DNA from: Corynebacterium tuberculostearicum
GTDB taxonomy: Bacteria > Actinomycetota > Actinomycetes > Mycobacteriales > Mycobacteriaceae
NCBI RefSeq assembly: GCF_013408445.1
Contig: NZ_JACBZL010000001.1
Span: 1,612,001-1,676,000 of the forward strand
Length of the DNA: 64,000 nucleotides
Direction of reading: 5' to 3'
Below are positions 29,237-37,825 of the stretch, one piece after another; position 1 is the first letter of the stretch, and each line of letters opens with the position of its first letter. The notes beneath the pieces are model-generated. The model ran no database searches. It was not told where the DNA came from and was given only the letters and a program-made list of their open reading frames with translations. A program made the position numbers and the translations under genes.

Positions 29237-29266
29237 TTGCGGTGGTAATAACCAGCGAATTATGAT
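29237..29266 (+). promoter_or_regulatory. Promoter of the GntR-type regulator gene
   Basis: TATGAT (29261-29266) lies 6 nt before the ATG at 29273, with TTGCGG (29237-29242) 18 nt further upstream as a possible -35. The transcript would be leaderless or nearly so. It stands back to back with the serS promoter. Confidence 0.5.
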
Positions 29267-29272
29267 GGCTTT

Positions 29273-30022
29273 ATGTCCGCCGTTCAGCTCCCCGCCCGCA
29301 CAATTACGGACGGTCCCGTTCCAAAACACACCCAATTGCACGATATCCTCGAAGAATTGTGCCGCACGACCCTCAAACCCGGCGATATCCTGCCCGGCGA
29401 GAGGCTTCTTGAAGAAACCTATGGCGTGTCACGAATCACGGTCCGCCGCGCCATCGGGGATCTTGTCGCGGCCGGAAAATTGCGCCGCGTCCGCGGTAAG
29501 GGCACCTTCGTAGCGCCCAATCCCCTTGTCTCCCGGCTCCACCTGGCCTCATTCTCGGATGAGATGGGCGCACAAGACGTCACCGCCTCCTCCAAAATCC
29601 TTACCATCGGACGCAGCAGCGCCCCGGAGGATGCCGCCCTCTTTTTTGATACTCCTGCCCAAACCGAACATATTCACCTGCGCCGCCTGCGCTTGGGCGA
29701 TGGCGAGCCCTACTCCATTGATGACGGCTGGTATAACTCCACGTATGCGCCCAGCCTGCTAGAAAATGACACCTACAATTCGGTCTACGCCATCCTCGAC
29801 TCCGTCTTTAACGTCCCCATCACCGATGCGGATCAAACGGTCTCGGCGATTTCAGCCGATGCGGACACTGCTCCGCTTCTCGACGTCCCCGTGGGCACCC
29901 CACTGCTACACATCGTGCGCTACTCCCGCTCGGGCGATAGGCCGGTGGAGTGGTGTTCCTCCGTCTACCGCACCGACCGCTACCGGCTGACTACCCGGGT
30001 GGCTAGGGAGAACAGTATCTAG
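29273..30022 (+). CDS. GntR-family transcriptional regulator (HutC subfamily)
   Basis: 249 residues. A winged helix-turn-helix at about residues 20-85 has the GntR signature (PGDILPGERLLEETYGVSR, then VRRAIGDLVAAGKL and GKGTFVA). The C-terminal 150 residues resemble a UTRA ligand-binding domain (LRRLRLGDGEPYSIDDGWYN and a closing HIVRYSRSGDRPVEW). It probably responds to a small carbon or amino-acid metabolite. It diverges from serS, but the HutC-type pattern does not predict its targets. The ATG is leaderless, which agrees with the -10 box 6 nt upstream. Confidence 0.9.
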   Translation: MSAVQLPARTITDGPVPKHTQLHDILEELCRTTLKPGDILPGERLLEETYGVSRITVRRAIGDLVAAGKLRRVRGKGTFVAPNPLVSRLHLASFSDEMGAQDVTASSKILTIGRSSAPEDAALFFDTPAQTEHIHLRRLRLGDGEPYSIDDGWYNSTYAPSLLENDTYNSVYAILDSVFNVPITDADQTVSAISADADTAPLLDVPVGTPLLHIVRYSRSGDRPVEWCSSVYRTDRYRLTTRVARENSI

Positions 30023-30058
30023 CCAGCACCCTGCTTAAAAGGTAAGATTAAAGGCCTT

Positions 30059-31132
30059 ATGAAGAAATCACCTGCGTGGCGTTCCGCTGTGGCCGTCCAG
30101 ATTGTCTTGATTGCGGCAATCGCGGCGGCCGTTTTCATGGGCATCTATGGCGTTATCAGCTCCCACAAATCGGGCGGCGAAGACACTACCGCTGCCCAGC
30201 AGCACAATAGCGGGGATACTTCAGAAACCGCCGCTCCTAAACCGGAGCCCTTCACCGCTGCGGCCGCCGGCGCTTGCTTGACGTGGGACATCGCCCAGGA
30301 TGGCTCCGCCACTGGGTTCAAGGAAGTACCGTGCTCTGAACAGCACCGCTTCGAGGTTTCCAAGACCGAAGACCTGAGCGTCTACCCCACCAGCGAATTC
30401 GGCCCTGATGCCAACCGCCCAGCGCTTACCCGCCAACACCAATTGCGCGATGAGCTGTGCGAATCCGCCACTGTGGGCTACCTGCACGGTAAGTGGGATC
30501 CGAATGGTAAGTACGATGTGGCGTCCATTCTGCCGCCGCAGTCCGCCTGGGATCGCGGCGATCGCACCTTGCTGTGCGGCCTACAAACCACCGATGATCA
30601 CGGCGTACCACAGCTTACTACCGGCAACGTCGAGGCCTCCGAGCAAGCAAACCTCGCCAAGCCGGGCGAGTGCTTGGCCATCGATGACAAGCAGGTTCCG
30701 CACGTCGTTGACTGCGCTAAGCCCCACCAGATGGAGACCGTTTCCGTCATCGATGTGGGCAAGCAGTTCCCTGACGGTTACCCGAACGGCAAGGATATGG
30801 ACAAGTTCCTATCCGATACGTGTACCGCTGCCACCGAGGACTACCTTGGCGGCGAGGAGCAGCTCTACCAGTCCACGCTGCAACCATTCTGGGGCTCTAT
30901 CACCGAGGCCTCGTGGAATGGCGGCACCAAGTCCGTCAATTGCTCCCTTGTGCATGCCCGCGAAGGCGGCGGTTTCTCTGCCATCACCGGTTCCGCTACC
31001 GGTGGCCGCCAGGGGCTGACTATCGACGGTCAACCGCCGGAGGAACGCCCCGAGCGCAATCCACTGCGCGAGGACAAGGACAAGAGCCCGGCACCCGAGT
31101 CCGCCGCCCCCGCACCGGCCCCGGCGCCCTAA
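30059..31132 (+). CDS. Membrane-anchored septum-formation-domain protein (Rv3835-like)
   Basis: 357 residues. A single N-terminal membrane helix (IVLIAAIAAAVFMGIYG, about residues 16-34) is followed by a Thr/Gln-rich linker and an extracytoplasmic region with two copies of a Cys-containing module: GACLTWD...VPCSEQHRFEV and GECLAID...VDCAKPHQMETV. That pattern fits the Septum_form family. The C-terminal 35 residues are Pro/Ala-rich. The next gene, a zincin, starts inside its TAA stop codon, so the pair is translationally coupled, as in mycobacteria. A cell-division role is inferred from the family name only. Confidence 0.82.
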   Translation: MKKSPAWRSAVAVQIVLIAAIAAAVFMGIYGVISSHKSGGEDTTAAQQHNSGDTSETAAPKPEPFTAAAAGACLTWDIAQDGSATGFKEVPCSEQHRFEVSKTEDLSVYPTSEFGPDANRPALTRQHQLRDELCESATVGYLHGKWDPNGKYDVASILPPQSAWDRGDRTLLCGLQTTDDHGVPQLTTGNVEASEQANLAKPGECLAIDDKQVPHVVDCAKPHQMETVSVIDVGKQFPDGYPNGKDMDKFLSDTCTAATEDYLGGEEQLYQSTLQPFWGSITEASWNGGTKSVNCSLVHAREGGGFSAITGSATGGRQGLTIDGQPPEERPERNPLREDKDKSPAPESAAPAPAPAP

Positions 31133-31479
31133 TGGTGGAGGTATCGGAAGAGCGCTTCGATGAGATGGTCAACGAGGCGCTGGATCAAGTCCCCGAGGAA
31201 TTCGTGCGCCGCATGCGCAACCTCGTCATTTTGGTCGAAGATGAAAATCCCGATAACCCTATGTTGCTAGGGCTCTACGAGGGCGTAGCACTGCCCCGCC
31301 GCACCTTCGATCACACCGGTTTCCTGCCCGATGCGATCTTCATTTACCGCAACACGCTGCAGCGCTGGTCCGGCAGCGAAGAAGAATTAGCAGAGCAGGT
31401 CAAGGTCACCGTATTCCACGAACTCGGCCACTACTTTGGCCTCGAGGAAGAGGAGCTGCACCGCTTAGGCTGGGGCTAG
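31132..31479 (+). CDS. Small zincin-type metallopeptidase (Rv3836-like)
   Basis: 115 residues from an ATG at 31132 that overlaps the preceding stop codon (TAATG). The zinc motif HELGHYFG is at residues 96-103, with His96, Glu97 and His100, followed by an acidic segment EEEEL. Family members are short cytoplasmic zincins of unknown substrate. The coupling to the septum-formation-like gene suggests a shared pathway. It converges on the phosphoglycerate-mutase-family gene with a 4-bp overlap. Confidence 0.88.
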   Translation: MVEVSEERFDEMVNEALDQVPEEFVRRMRNLVILVEDENPDNPMLLGLYEGVALPRRTFDHTGFLPDAIFIYRNTLQRWSGSEEELAEQVKVTVFHELGHYFGLEEEELHRLGWG

Positions 31480-32129
31480 AGCTCCGTATCCGCCCACCGG
31501 GTCAACGTCCACTCACCAAAGTCCTTGCCGCGCGGTTCCAACACCATAAAGCGGCAATTGGCCAGGTAGCCGGTATAGGCAAAGTCGGCGTCAACACCCG
31601 TGGCGTGTTTGGTGACCACGCGGATGGCGGCGCCGTGGCTGACAAGGATGACATCGTGGTCGTCGGCAAGCTGCTCCGCAATGCCCTCCAGCACCGGCTG
31701 GTAGCGCGCCAGCACATCATCCAAGGTCTCGCCGCCTTCCATCCCGGCGCCGCGCTCGCCATCGCACCAGCCACGCATGGCCACCATGTGCGACCTATGG
31801 GCATCCTCGCTACCGTCCATCTCCCAGTCACCGGCGAAAATTTCGTGCACGCCGGCAATTACGTCAACCCGCTGGGAAAATTCCGGCATGCCGCGCTCCT
31901 GCTCAAAGGCGCGTGCCGCCAGCATCGCGGTCTGCTGAGCGCGCAGGGCAATGGAGCATTTAAATTCCACCTCGCGCTCGCCTACCAACTGCGCTAGCTC
32001 ACGGCCTACCTCCGTAGCTTGGTCGCGCCCGCGCTCGGTAAGCTCTGCCCCGGGCGGGCGGGTATCGAGGAAGCGGGAAATATTGGAATAGGTCTGGCCG
32101 TGGCGCAGCAGGATAATTCTTCCGGGCAT
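31476..32129 (-). CDS. Histidine phosphatase / phosphoglycerate-mutase-family protein
   Basis: 217 residues. The phosphohistidine motif is LLRHGQTYSN at residues 6-15, with Glu near EIFAGDWEMDG and a second histidine in LVSHGAAIRV. This family covers phosphoglycerate mutases, phosphatases of sugars or nucleotides, and others. The absence of a full glycolytic-mutase pattern and its position beside pheA (as Rv3837c) suggest a phosphatase rather than a mutase. It starts leaderless, with TAATCT 6 nt upstream of the ATG. Confidence 0.87.
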   Translation of the reverse strand: MPGRIILLRHGQTYSNISRFLDTRPPGAELTERGRDQATEVGRELAQLVGEREVEFKCSIALRAQQTAMLAARAFEQERGMPEFSQRVDVIAGVHEIFAGDWEMDGSEDAHRSHMVAMRGWCDGERGAGMEGGETLDDVLARYQPVLEGIAEQLADDHDVILVSHGAAIRVVTKHATGVDADFAYTGYLANCRFMVLEPRGKDFGEWTLTRWADTEL

Positions 32130-32135
32130 GCTTCT

Positions 32136-32141
32136 AGATTA
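32136..32141 (-). promoter_or_regulatory. -10 box, leaderless start of the histidine phosphatase gene
   Basis: On the minus strand TAATCT ends 6 nt before the ATG at 32129, overlapping the end of pheA (stop at 32139). No ribosome site is visible. Confidence 0.45.
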
Positions 32142-33035
32142 TTGGCCCCTGCGTGCCCGCGCTACCCAATCATCCGCCGCTGCCAGATCGCGCGGTGGCT
32201 TGCCCGCGGGCGTTGCCGCCGGCCAGGAGCCGAGGAAAAGCAAGTCCTCTGCCCGCAACCACAAGGCCCGCAGCGCCTCCGCCACCGGCTGATCGTCAAT
32301 GTGCCCAATGAGGTCCACGTAGAAGCGGTACGTACCAAAGGCCTCCCGCGTGGGGCGCGACTCAATCCGGGACAGGTCCACGCCGCGGTGCGCAAAGTCC
32401 TGCAACGCCCCCACCAGGCTGCCCGGTTCATTCGGCAGGGTGAAGATGACGCTGGTGCGGTCCTGGCCCGTTCGCGCAGTGGGTTTTCCCGGACGCCCCA
32501 CCAGGACGAAGCGCGTTGCGGCGCCTTCAACATCTGCCACGTCCTGGGCGATGGTCTCCAGCCCAAAGATCTCGGCGGCCCGCGCCGGCGCTGCGGCCGC
32601 ATCCGCTTCCCCACGGGCCACAGCCTCGGCCGCCGCAGCATTGGAACTGGCCGGCACGAACTCTGCCTCCGGCAAATTGTCTTTTACCCAACCGCGGATT
32701 TGCTGGAACGCCACCGGGTGGGTGCTCAGCCGCGCAATGTCGCCCGCGCCTTGCCGGGTCATGATGCTAAAGGCCACGGGGATATCCACCTCGCGGTAAA
32801 TCTGCACCGGTTCGGCTTCAACCAGCGCATCAAAGGTGGTGGTGACCGCACCATCGACGGAATTTTCAATGGCTACGCAGGCGTATTCCGCCTGCCCGGC
32901 GCGCACGGCGGCCACGGCCTCCGAAGGCGAGCCAACCGGCATGGTCTCTACCTGCGGCAGGTGCGCGGCAAACTTATGCACGGCGGCTTCCGTGAAGGTT
33001 CCGGCTGGCCCCAGGAAGGCGATGGTGGTAGTCAT
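32139..33035 (-). CDS. pheA: Prephenate dehydratase
   Basis: 298 residues from the ATG at 33035, which has AAGGTG 6 nt upstream; a GTG three codons earlier overlaps that site. The dehydratase domain begins IAFLGPAGTFTEAA and contains the TRFVLVGRP motif. An ACT regulatory domain follows with SLVGAL and ESRPTRE, the phenylalanine-binding motifs. It converts prephenate to phenylpyruvate for phenylalanine synthesis and should be inhibited by phenylalanine. No chorismate mutase domain is present, as is usual for actinobacteria. Confidence 0.96.
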   Translation of the reverse strand: MTTTIAFLGPAGTFTEAAVHKFAAHLPQVETMPVGSPSEAVAAVRAGQAEYACVAIENSVDGAVTTTFDALVEAEPVQIYREVDIPVAFSIMTRQGAGDIARLSTHPVAFQQIRGWVKDNLPEAEFVPASSNAAAAEAVARGEADAAAAPARAAEIFGLETIAQDVADVEGAATRFVLVGRPGKPTARTGQDRTSVIFTLPNEPGSLVGALQDFAHRGVDLSRIESRPTREAFGTYRFYVDLIGHIDDQPVAEALRALWLRAEDLLFLGSWPAATPAGKPPRDLAAADDWVARARRGQ

Positions 33036-33054
33036 GCACGTCACCTTAGCCCAC

Positions 33055-33060
33055 TAGACT
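33055..33060 (+). promoter_or_regulatory. -10 box, leaderless start of the amidase gene
   Basis: TAGACT ends 8 nt before the ATG at 33069 and lies in the 33-bp gap between divergent pheA and this gene. No Shine-Dalgarno is visible. Confidence 0.5.
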
Positions 33061-33068
33061 GGTGCCCC

Positions 33069-34205
33069 ATGGACTTTTCCGTAGAACAACTCCGCGCGGA
33101 TCTGCACGGCCTTACCCCCGAGGAGCACGGTTTCACCTACCTGGATGTGGACCGCGAGCCCTCCGGCCGCGGCCGGCTGAGCGGCTGGGTCCTCTCCGCC
33201 AAGGACCTCTGCGATGTCCGCGGCATGCCCACGACCTTGGGAAATGTCGATCGCACTTACTACCCCGAGCGCAGCGATGCCTTTATTGAGGCCTTGGAGA
33301 AGCAGGGTGCGCGCATCATCGGTAAATCCTCCACCCCGGAGTTGGGTCTGCGCGTAGATACGGAACCAGTAGGCCTGCCCCATCCCTATAATCCCCTCTA
33401 TCCCGGCTGCACTCCGGGTGGTTCCTCGGGTGGTGCGGCGGTACAGGTCGCGCGGGGGTTGCTGCGCGCGGCGCACGCCAGCGATGGCGGCGGTTCCATC
33501 CGAGTGCCGGCCGCGGCCTGCGGCGTGGTGGGCTTTAAACCGGCAGGTGATGAACTGGGTGTGCAGGGCTTTATCACCCGGACCGTGGCCGATAATGCCT
33601 TTCTGCATGGCCACCGCATGATCACCCCGCGCGCCCGCATTGGCCTGCTCGTAGAGCCGCTGTTTTGCGACGCCAACGTCGATGCCCACCACCTGCGCGC
33701 CGCCCGCGAGGCCGCCCAACGCCTACAAGCTGCCGGCTTCACCGTGGTGCCCATTTCCCCGTATCCGCAGGCCCGGGCCACCTTTGCGCATTTCCGCACG
33801 ACCTTTACCTCCCGTTTGGCGGGGCTCAACCCGGCGGCAGGCTACGCCGAGTGGATCGCTCAGCAGGGCCGGCGCGTGAGCGCCGCTGAGCTGGCCGCGG
33901 CGCGGGCGCATGTCCGGCGGCTGCCCGACTTGCTGGCCCAGGAATGGGGCGTCGATGCCATCCTCACCCCAATGCTCACCACGGACCCGCCGCGTATTGG
34001 TTCGTTCCTGTCCCTGCCCCATGCGGAGAATTTCGCGGCCCAGACCCGGTGGTCTCCGTGGGGTTCCCTCTTCAACATGGCCCGCCTGCCAGCCATTTCC
34101 GTGCCATGGGCCGTTCCCAATCACCCGCCGGTGGGCGTGCACCTGGGAGGCATTACGCTTTCCGACGCCGCCCTGCTCGGCCTCGCCCACATCCTCCACC
34201 CATGA
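33069..34205 (+). CDS. Amidase-signature enzyme
   Basis: 378 residues from the ATG at 33069; the open frame continues upstream antisense to pheA but that part is not a protein. The triad of the amidase-signature family is recognisable: Lys in VLSAKDLCD, Ser in GCTPGGSSGGAA, and Ser in ASDGGGSIRVPAA. It hydrolyses an unidentified amide. At 378 residues it is shorter than most members (about 450-500), with a compact C-terminal half. The CPBP gene starts in its stop codon (ATGA), so both are probably co-translated. Confidence 0.87.
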   Translation: MDFSVEQLRADLHGLTPEEHGFTYLDVDREPSGRGRLSGWVLSAKDLCDVRGMPTTLGNVDRTYYPERSDAFIEALEKQGARIIGKSSTPELGLRVDTEPVGLPHPYNPLYPGCTPGGSSGGAAVQVARGLLRAAHASDGGGSIRVPAAACGVVGFKPAGDELGVQGFITRTVADNAFLHGHRMITPRARIGLLVEPLFCDANVDAHHLRAAREAAQRLQAAGFTVVPISPYPQARATFAHFRTTFTSRLAGLNPAAGYAEWIAQQGRRVSAAELAAARAHVRRLPDLLAQEWGVDAILTPMLTTDPPRIGSFLSLPHAENFAAQTRWSPWGSLFNMARLPAISVPWAVPNHPPVGVHLGGITLSDAALLGLAHILHP

Positions 34206-34900
34206 CCAAGTCCCTACGCGCCGAACTGCTCATCGTCCTTACCCTCACCTTTGGCATTTCCGGGGTGCGGGCGGTGTTAAACCTCATCAATTCCCTGGCC
34301 GCGCCGCAGCGGCTCGACGAGCAATCGGTCACGCTCAATTCCAGCCAATCCTCCCTTGCCTGGGTGGATATGGGACTGCAGTTGTGCTCGTCCGCCGTGC
34401 TCTTTTCCTATGGAGCCTTAGCGCTTTTCCTGCTGGCCAAGGACCGCTTTGTGCCCCGTGCCCACCGCGCCCGCGACTGGCTAGAAGGAGCAGGGCTTGC
34501 CGCCCTCATTGGCATCCCGGGGCTCGCCCTGTATTTCGCGGCGGTGCACTTGGGGTGGAGCAAGGAGGTCATCCCCGGCGACTTCGCCAATGCTTGGGTA
34601 GAAATCCCCGTTTCCCTCCTCAAGGCCGCTGCCAACGCCTTCGCGGAGGAAACCGTGGTGGTGATGTGGCTGATGACGCGCTTGCGCCAGGCCCGCTGGT
34701 CGCTGCCAGCAGCGCTTGCCGCCAGCTCCATTCTCCGCGGTTCTTATCACCTCTACCAGGGAGTTTCCGCTGGCTTTGGCAATATCATCATGGGTTTAAT
34801 TTACGGCTATTACTACCACCGCACGGGGCGGGTATGGCCGCTGGTCATAGCGCACTTTCTTATCGACGCCGTCGCATTCGTGGGTTATTCCTTCCTGTGA
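34202..34900 (+). CDS. CPBP-family membrane protein (putative intramembrane metalloprotease)
   Basis: 232 residues with about six membrane helices. The CPBP motifs are visible: AEETVVVMW with the paired glutamates, a histidine in RGSYHLYQG, and a terminal AHFLIDAVAF. The arginine usually found after the paired glutamates is not at its normal spot. Members are putative membrane peptidases, some linked to prenylated protein processing or bacteriocin immunity. The start codon overlaps the amidase stop. Confidence 0.85.
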   Translation: MTKSLRAELLIVLTLTFGISGVRAVLNLINSLAAPQRLDEQSVTLNSSQSSLAWVDMGLQLCSSAVLFSYGALALFLLAKDRFVPRAHRARDWLEGAGLAALIGIPGLALYFAAVHLGWSKEVIPGDFANAWVEIPVSLLKAAANAFAEETVVVMWLMTRLRQARWSLPAALAASSILRGSYHLYQGVSAGFGNIIMGLIYGYYYHRTGRVWPLVIAHFLIDAVAFVGYSFL

Positions 34901-34962
34901 AAATGCCTGTAGGGGACGTCGCGAAGCAGGCGTTGCTCCCTGCTCCTTGTAAGGTATAGCGC

Positions 34963-36201
34963 ATGACTGAATCAGGACGAGATCCGCATAGGGAGGCCCG
35001 CCGCGCCGGCGACGACTCCTCCACTGAATTCGTCCTTGGGGCCGATGGACGTCCCCTCAAGGATCGATACGGCCGCCCCATTCGACGCCGTTCCTCCGCC
35101 CGCCCGGCGCCGCGGCGCGTGGAACCCGAGCAACAATCCTTTCGCGCTCCGCAGCCACAGCAACAGCCCCCGCGCCGCACTCCGCCCCCAACACCCAGCC
35201 GCTACCCCAGCCAGTACCGCGCGCAGCAGCGCCCGCCTCGTCGTACCGAACCGCGCCCCGCACCCCGGCAACGCCCGCACAGCCGGCGTAAAAAGGTCAA
35301 TCCGGCCAAGCGCGCCCTCGGCTGCGTTGGCTTGGCGCTCGTTGTCCTACTGGTATTCAACCTCGTCTTCATGTTCTGGGCCGATGCCCGCCTCACCCGC
35401 GTGGAGGCGCTGCCAGAAGAACAGGTGTCTAATACCGCTGGCACCAATTGGTTGCTCGTCGGTTCCGATTCCCGCCAAGGCCTCAGCGAGGAACAGCAGG
35501 CGGAGCTCGGCACCGGTGGTGATGTGGGCGAAGGCCGCACCGATACCATCATGCTGCTGCACATCCCTCGCACCGGCAAGGCCAAGCTCGTTTCCATCCC
35601 ACGCGATAGCTACGTGGAAGTCCCCGGTTTCGGCATGGACAAGATCAATGCCGCCTTTACCTACGGTGGACCGCAGCTCCTTGCCCAAACCGTCGAAGGC
35701 ACGACCGGTTTGCACATCGACCACTATGCCGAGATCGGCATGGGCGGCCTAGCCAATGTGGTCGACTCCGTCGGCGGCGTAGACGTATGCGTGAAAGAAC
35801 CCATCAATGACCCGCTGGCCGGCATTGATCTCCAAGATGGCTGCCAGAAGCTGAAGGGCCGCGACGCCCTCGGTTACGTGCGCACCCGCGCCACCGCCAT
35901 GGGTGACCTTGACCGCGTGCAGCGACAGCGCGAATTCTTCTCCGCATTGCTGGATAAGGTTGCTTCCCCAGCCACCCTGATTAACCCATTCCGCGCCTTC
36001 TCCTTGGTCAACCACACCGCCTCCTCGTTCATCGTCGGTGAGGGCGACCACGTCTGGCACCTCGCCCGTGTGGCACTTGCCATGGGCTCGGGTGTGGAAA
36101 CAGAAACCGTCCCCATCGGCGGTTTCCAAGACACCGAGGTAGGAAACGTCGTCCTCTGGGACGATGAAGCAGCCTCCGGGTTGTGGGATTCCCTCAAATA
36201 G
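34963..36201 (+). CDS. LytR-CpsA-Psr (LCP) family envelope ligase
   Basis: 412 residues. A long cytoplasmic N terminus rich in Pro, Gln and Arg (about residues 1-110) leads to one membrane helix (CVGLALVVLLVFNLVFMFW). The extracytoplasmic LCP domain follows, with NWLLVGSDSR, RTDTIMLLHI, VSIPRDSYV, MDKINAAF and YVRTRATAMGDLDRVQRQ. Conserved Asp and Arg residues for the prenyl pyrophosphate head group are present. LCP proteins attach wall polymers such as arabinogalactan to peptidoglycan. No C-terminal LytR_C domain is visible. The exonuclease remnant continues in the same frame right after the TAG stop. Confidence 0.93.
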   Translation: MTESGRDPHREARRAGDDSSTEFVLGADGRPLKDRYGRPIRRRSSARPAPRRVEPEQQSFRAPQPQQQPPRRTPPPTPSRYPSQYRAQQRPPRRTEPRPAPRQRPHSRRKKVNPAKRALGCVGLALVVLLVFNLVFMFWADARLTRVEALPEEQVSNTAGTNWLLVGSDSRQGLSEEQQAELGTGGDVGEGRTDTIMLLHIPRTGKAKLVSIPRDSYVEVPGFGMDKINAAFTYGGPQLLAQTVEGTTGLHIDHYAEIGMGGLANVVDSVGGVDVCVKEPINDPLAGIDLQDGCQKLKGRDALGYVRTRATAMGDLDRVQRQREFFSALLDKVASPATLINPFRAFSLVNHTASSFIVGEGDHVWHLARVALAMGSGVETETVPIGGFQDTEVGNVVLWDDEAASGLWDSLK

Positions 36202-36744
36202 GGATCAAAAAATGGCCCGGGCCCCGAAGCCACCGGCTTTAAAAAGCGCTATGCCCGCATTATTGAACTTGCTGCCAGGAGCGCCGACTGCCACTTCAAC
36301 CCCGTCGACTCCTGGCACACACTGCTCCACCCAGACGGCAAGGCCATTAAAAACTCCCACATTCACGGCATTACCAAGGACATCGGGGCCTGCGCCCACA
36401 ACGCACCGCTTGGCTCCAAAATGATAGTTGCTGAGGTCGACTGCATGACCGGAGTCGAAGAGGACGAGCACTTTCCTTTCATCGACACCATTGACCTTGC
36501 TAAGCAAATACTCGACCGCGGCCCCTACAACCTACCGGCACTCCTTGACCGCCTAGGACTGGACAATCCCGACGCGCACGCAGCAGTAGCTGATGCGACC
36601 GCCACGGTGAACATGCTCCACGCCCTCTTAGGATTCAAACGCGGCGAAATTGGCCGCATGATTTTCCGCCAAGGCGAAGCATTCCACGCCACCAACACCT
36701 GGCAGAAAAGCCACGCCACACTACTACTCCCGCGCAACATATAG
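36202..36744 (+). pseudogene. Decayed DEDDh 3'-5' exonuclease (DnaQ-like) fragment
   Basis: One open frame of about 180 codons runs from the LCP stop codon to TAG at 36744. It reads EATGFKKRYARIIELAA (exonuclease motif I, but the first catalytic Asp is missing), ACAHNAP (motif II, with its Asp lost), and AHAAVADATATVNMLHAL (motif III, intact). The segment between HGITKD and the motif II region is shorter than normal, suggesting a deletion. No start codon precedes motif I; the first ATG in frame is at 36421. It is most likely a remnant at the left edge of the accessory island. Confidence 0.7.
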
Positions 36745-36825
36745 GCCTACTACCAGCGCCCACACTGGACACAGTGGCCTGTAGAAGTGAAGCGTCCTAG
36801 GCTCAGCTAAGGAAGGATTGAACTA

Positions 36826-37792
36826 TGCCTAGAAGATATTCCGCTGAGTTCAGGGAGAAGGAGATCCATCAGATCATCGAAATGGTCCGTCTGGAGTCTT
36901 GCTCACTGCAACACGCCTACATGGAGGTCGGTGAGCTACTTGGAGTATCTCATCACACGTTGCGGACTTAGTACCGTGACAGCGCTTCAGTACGTGATAG
37001 TTCTGACGCGTCAAGCGGCGAAACAATGGAAGAAGAACTCAAACGTCTGCGCCGAGAAAACCGCGAACTGAAACGCGCAAACGGCATTCTTAAGACAACT
37101 TCGGCTTTTCGCAGCGGAACTCGACCTACTCACGACCAAATGATCTCCTACATCGACGTGTACAAAGATCAGTTTGGGGTCGAGGTCATCTGCAGAGTCC
37201 TTAAACAAGCAGATCATGGATTTATCACCTCACGCGGCTACCGGAAAGCCTCTCAACGTATCCCAAGTGCGAAAGCGTTAAGCGATAGTCTGCTCATCCC
37301 AGAGATACAGCGGGTGCATGCGGAGAATTTTTCGGTCTACGGCATCCGCAAAATGTGGCACGCGATGAACCGTGAAGGCTTTTATATCGGCCGCGATAAG
37401 ACTGCCCAGTTGATGAAGCTAGCAGGTGTTTCTGACCGCAGACGTGGACGGGCCCCGTGACAACGATCGTCCCGAAGACGCCGGATCATCGCCCTGGCCT
37501 TGTGAGCCGAAACTTCCGTGCGCAGGAAACGGGCAGGCTTTGGGTTGCCGACATTACCTATGTTTGCACTTCGTCGGGATTCGCTTACACCGCATTTGTA
37601 GTTGATGTCTTCAGTCGGAAAATCATTGGTGTTGTCACGCGCTCTACGCTGCGTACTGTTGCGCTGCTGATGGAGGCTTTAGAGCAGGTTTTAACCACTG
37701 CTGGAAGGATCCATGGCGACCAGTTGATTCATCACAGTGATCGGGGCAGACAGTACGTGTCGTTGAAATACTCTACGGCTTTAGCTGGGGCC
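36826..37792 (+). pseudogene. Decayed IS3-family transposase (orfA/orfB remnants)
   Basis: Reading from the ATG at 36826 (MPRRYSAEF), orfA has a helix-turn-helix but an in-frame TAG at about 36969, then resumes with a leucine-zipper-like coiled coil (MEEELKRLRRENRELK). A base seems lost near 37110. orfB begins at about 37140 (MISYIDVYKDQFGVEV), is frameshifted near 37455, and continues as ADITYVCTSSGFAYTAFVVDVFSR with the HHSDRG catalytic motif before being cut at 37792 by the next element. The final Glu region is missing. The transposase cannot be functional. Confidence 0.88.
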
Positions 37793-37825
37793 TGACCCCC
37801 GGAAAGTGGACACATCGGGGGTTGG

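Noticed and set aside
32019..33068. Upstream extension of the amidase frame across pheA
   Set aside because: It is antisense to pheA, and the -10 box with ATG at 33069 gives a clean leaderless start for the amidase.
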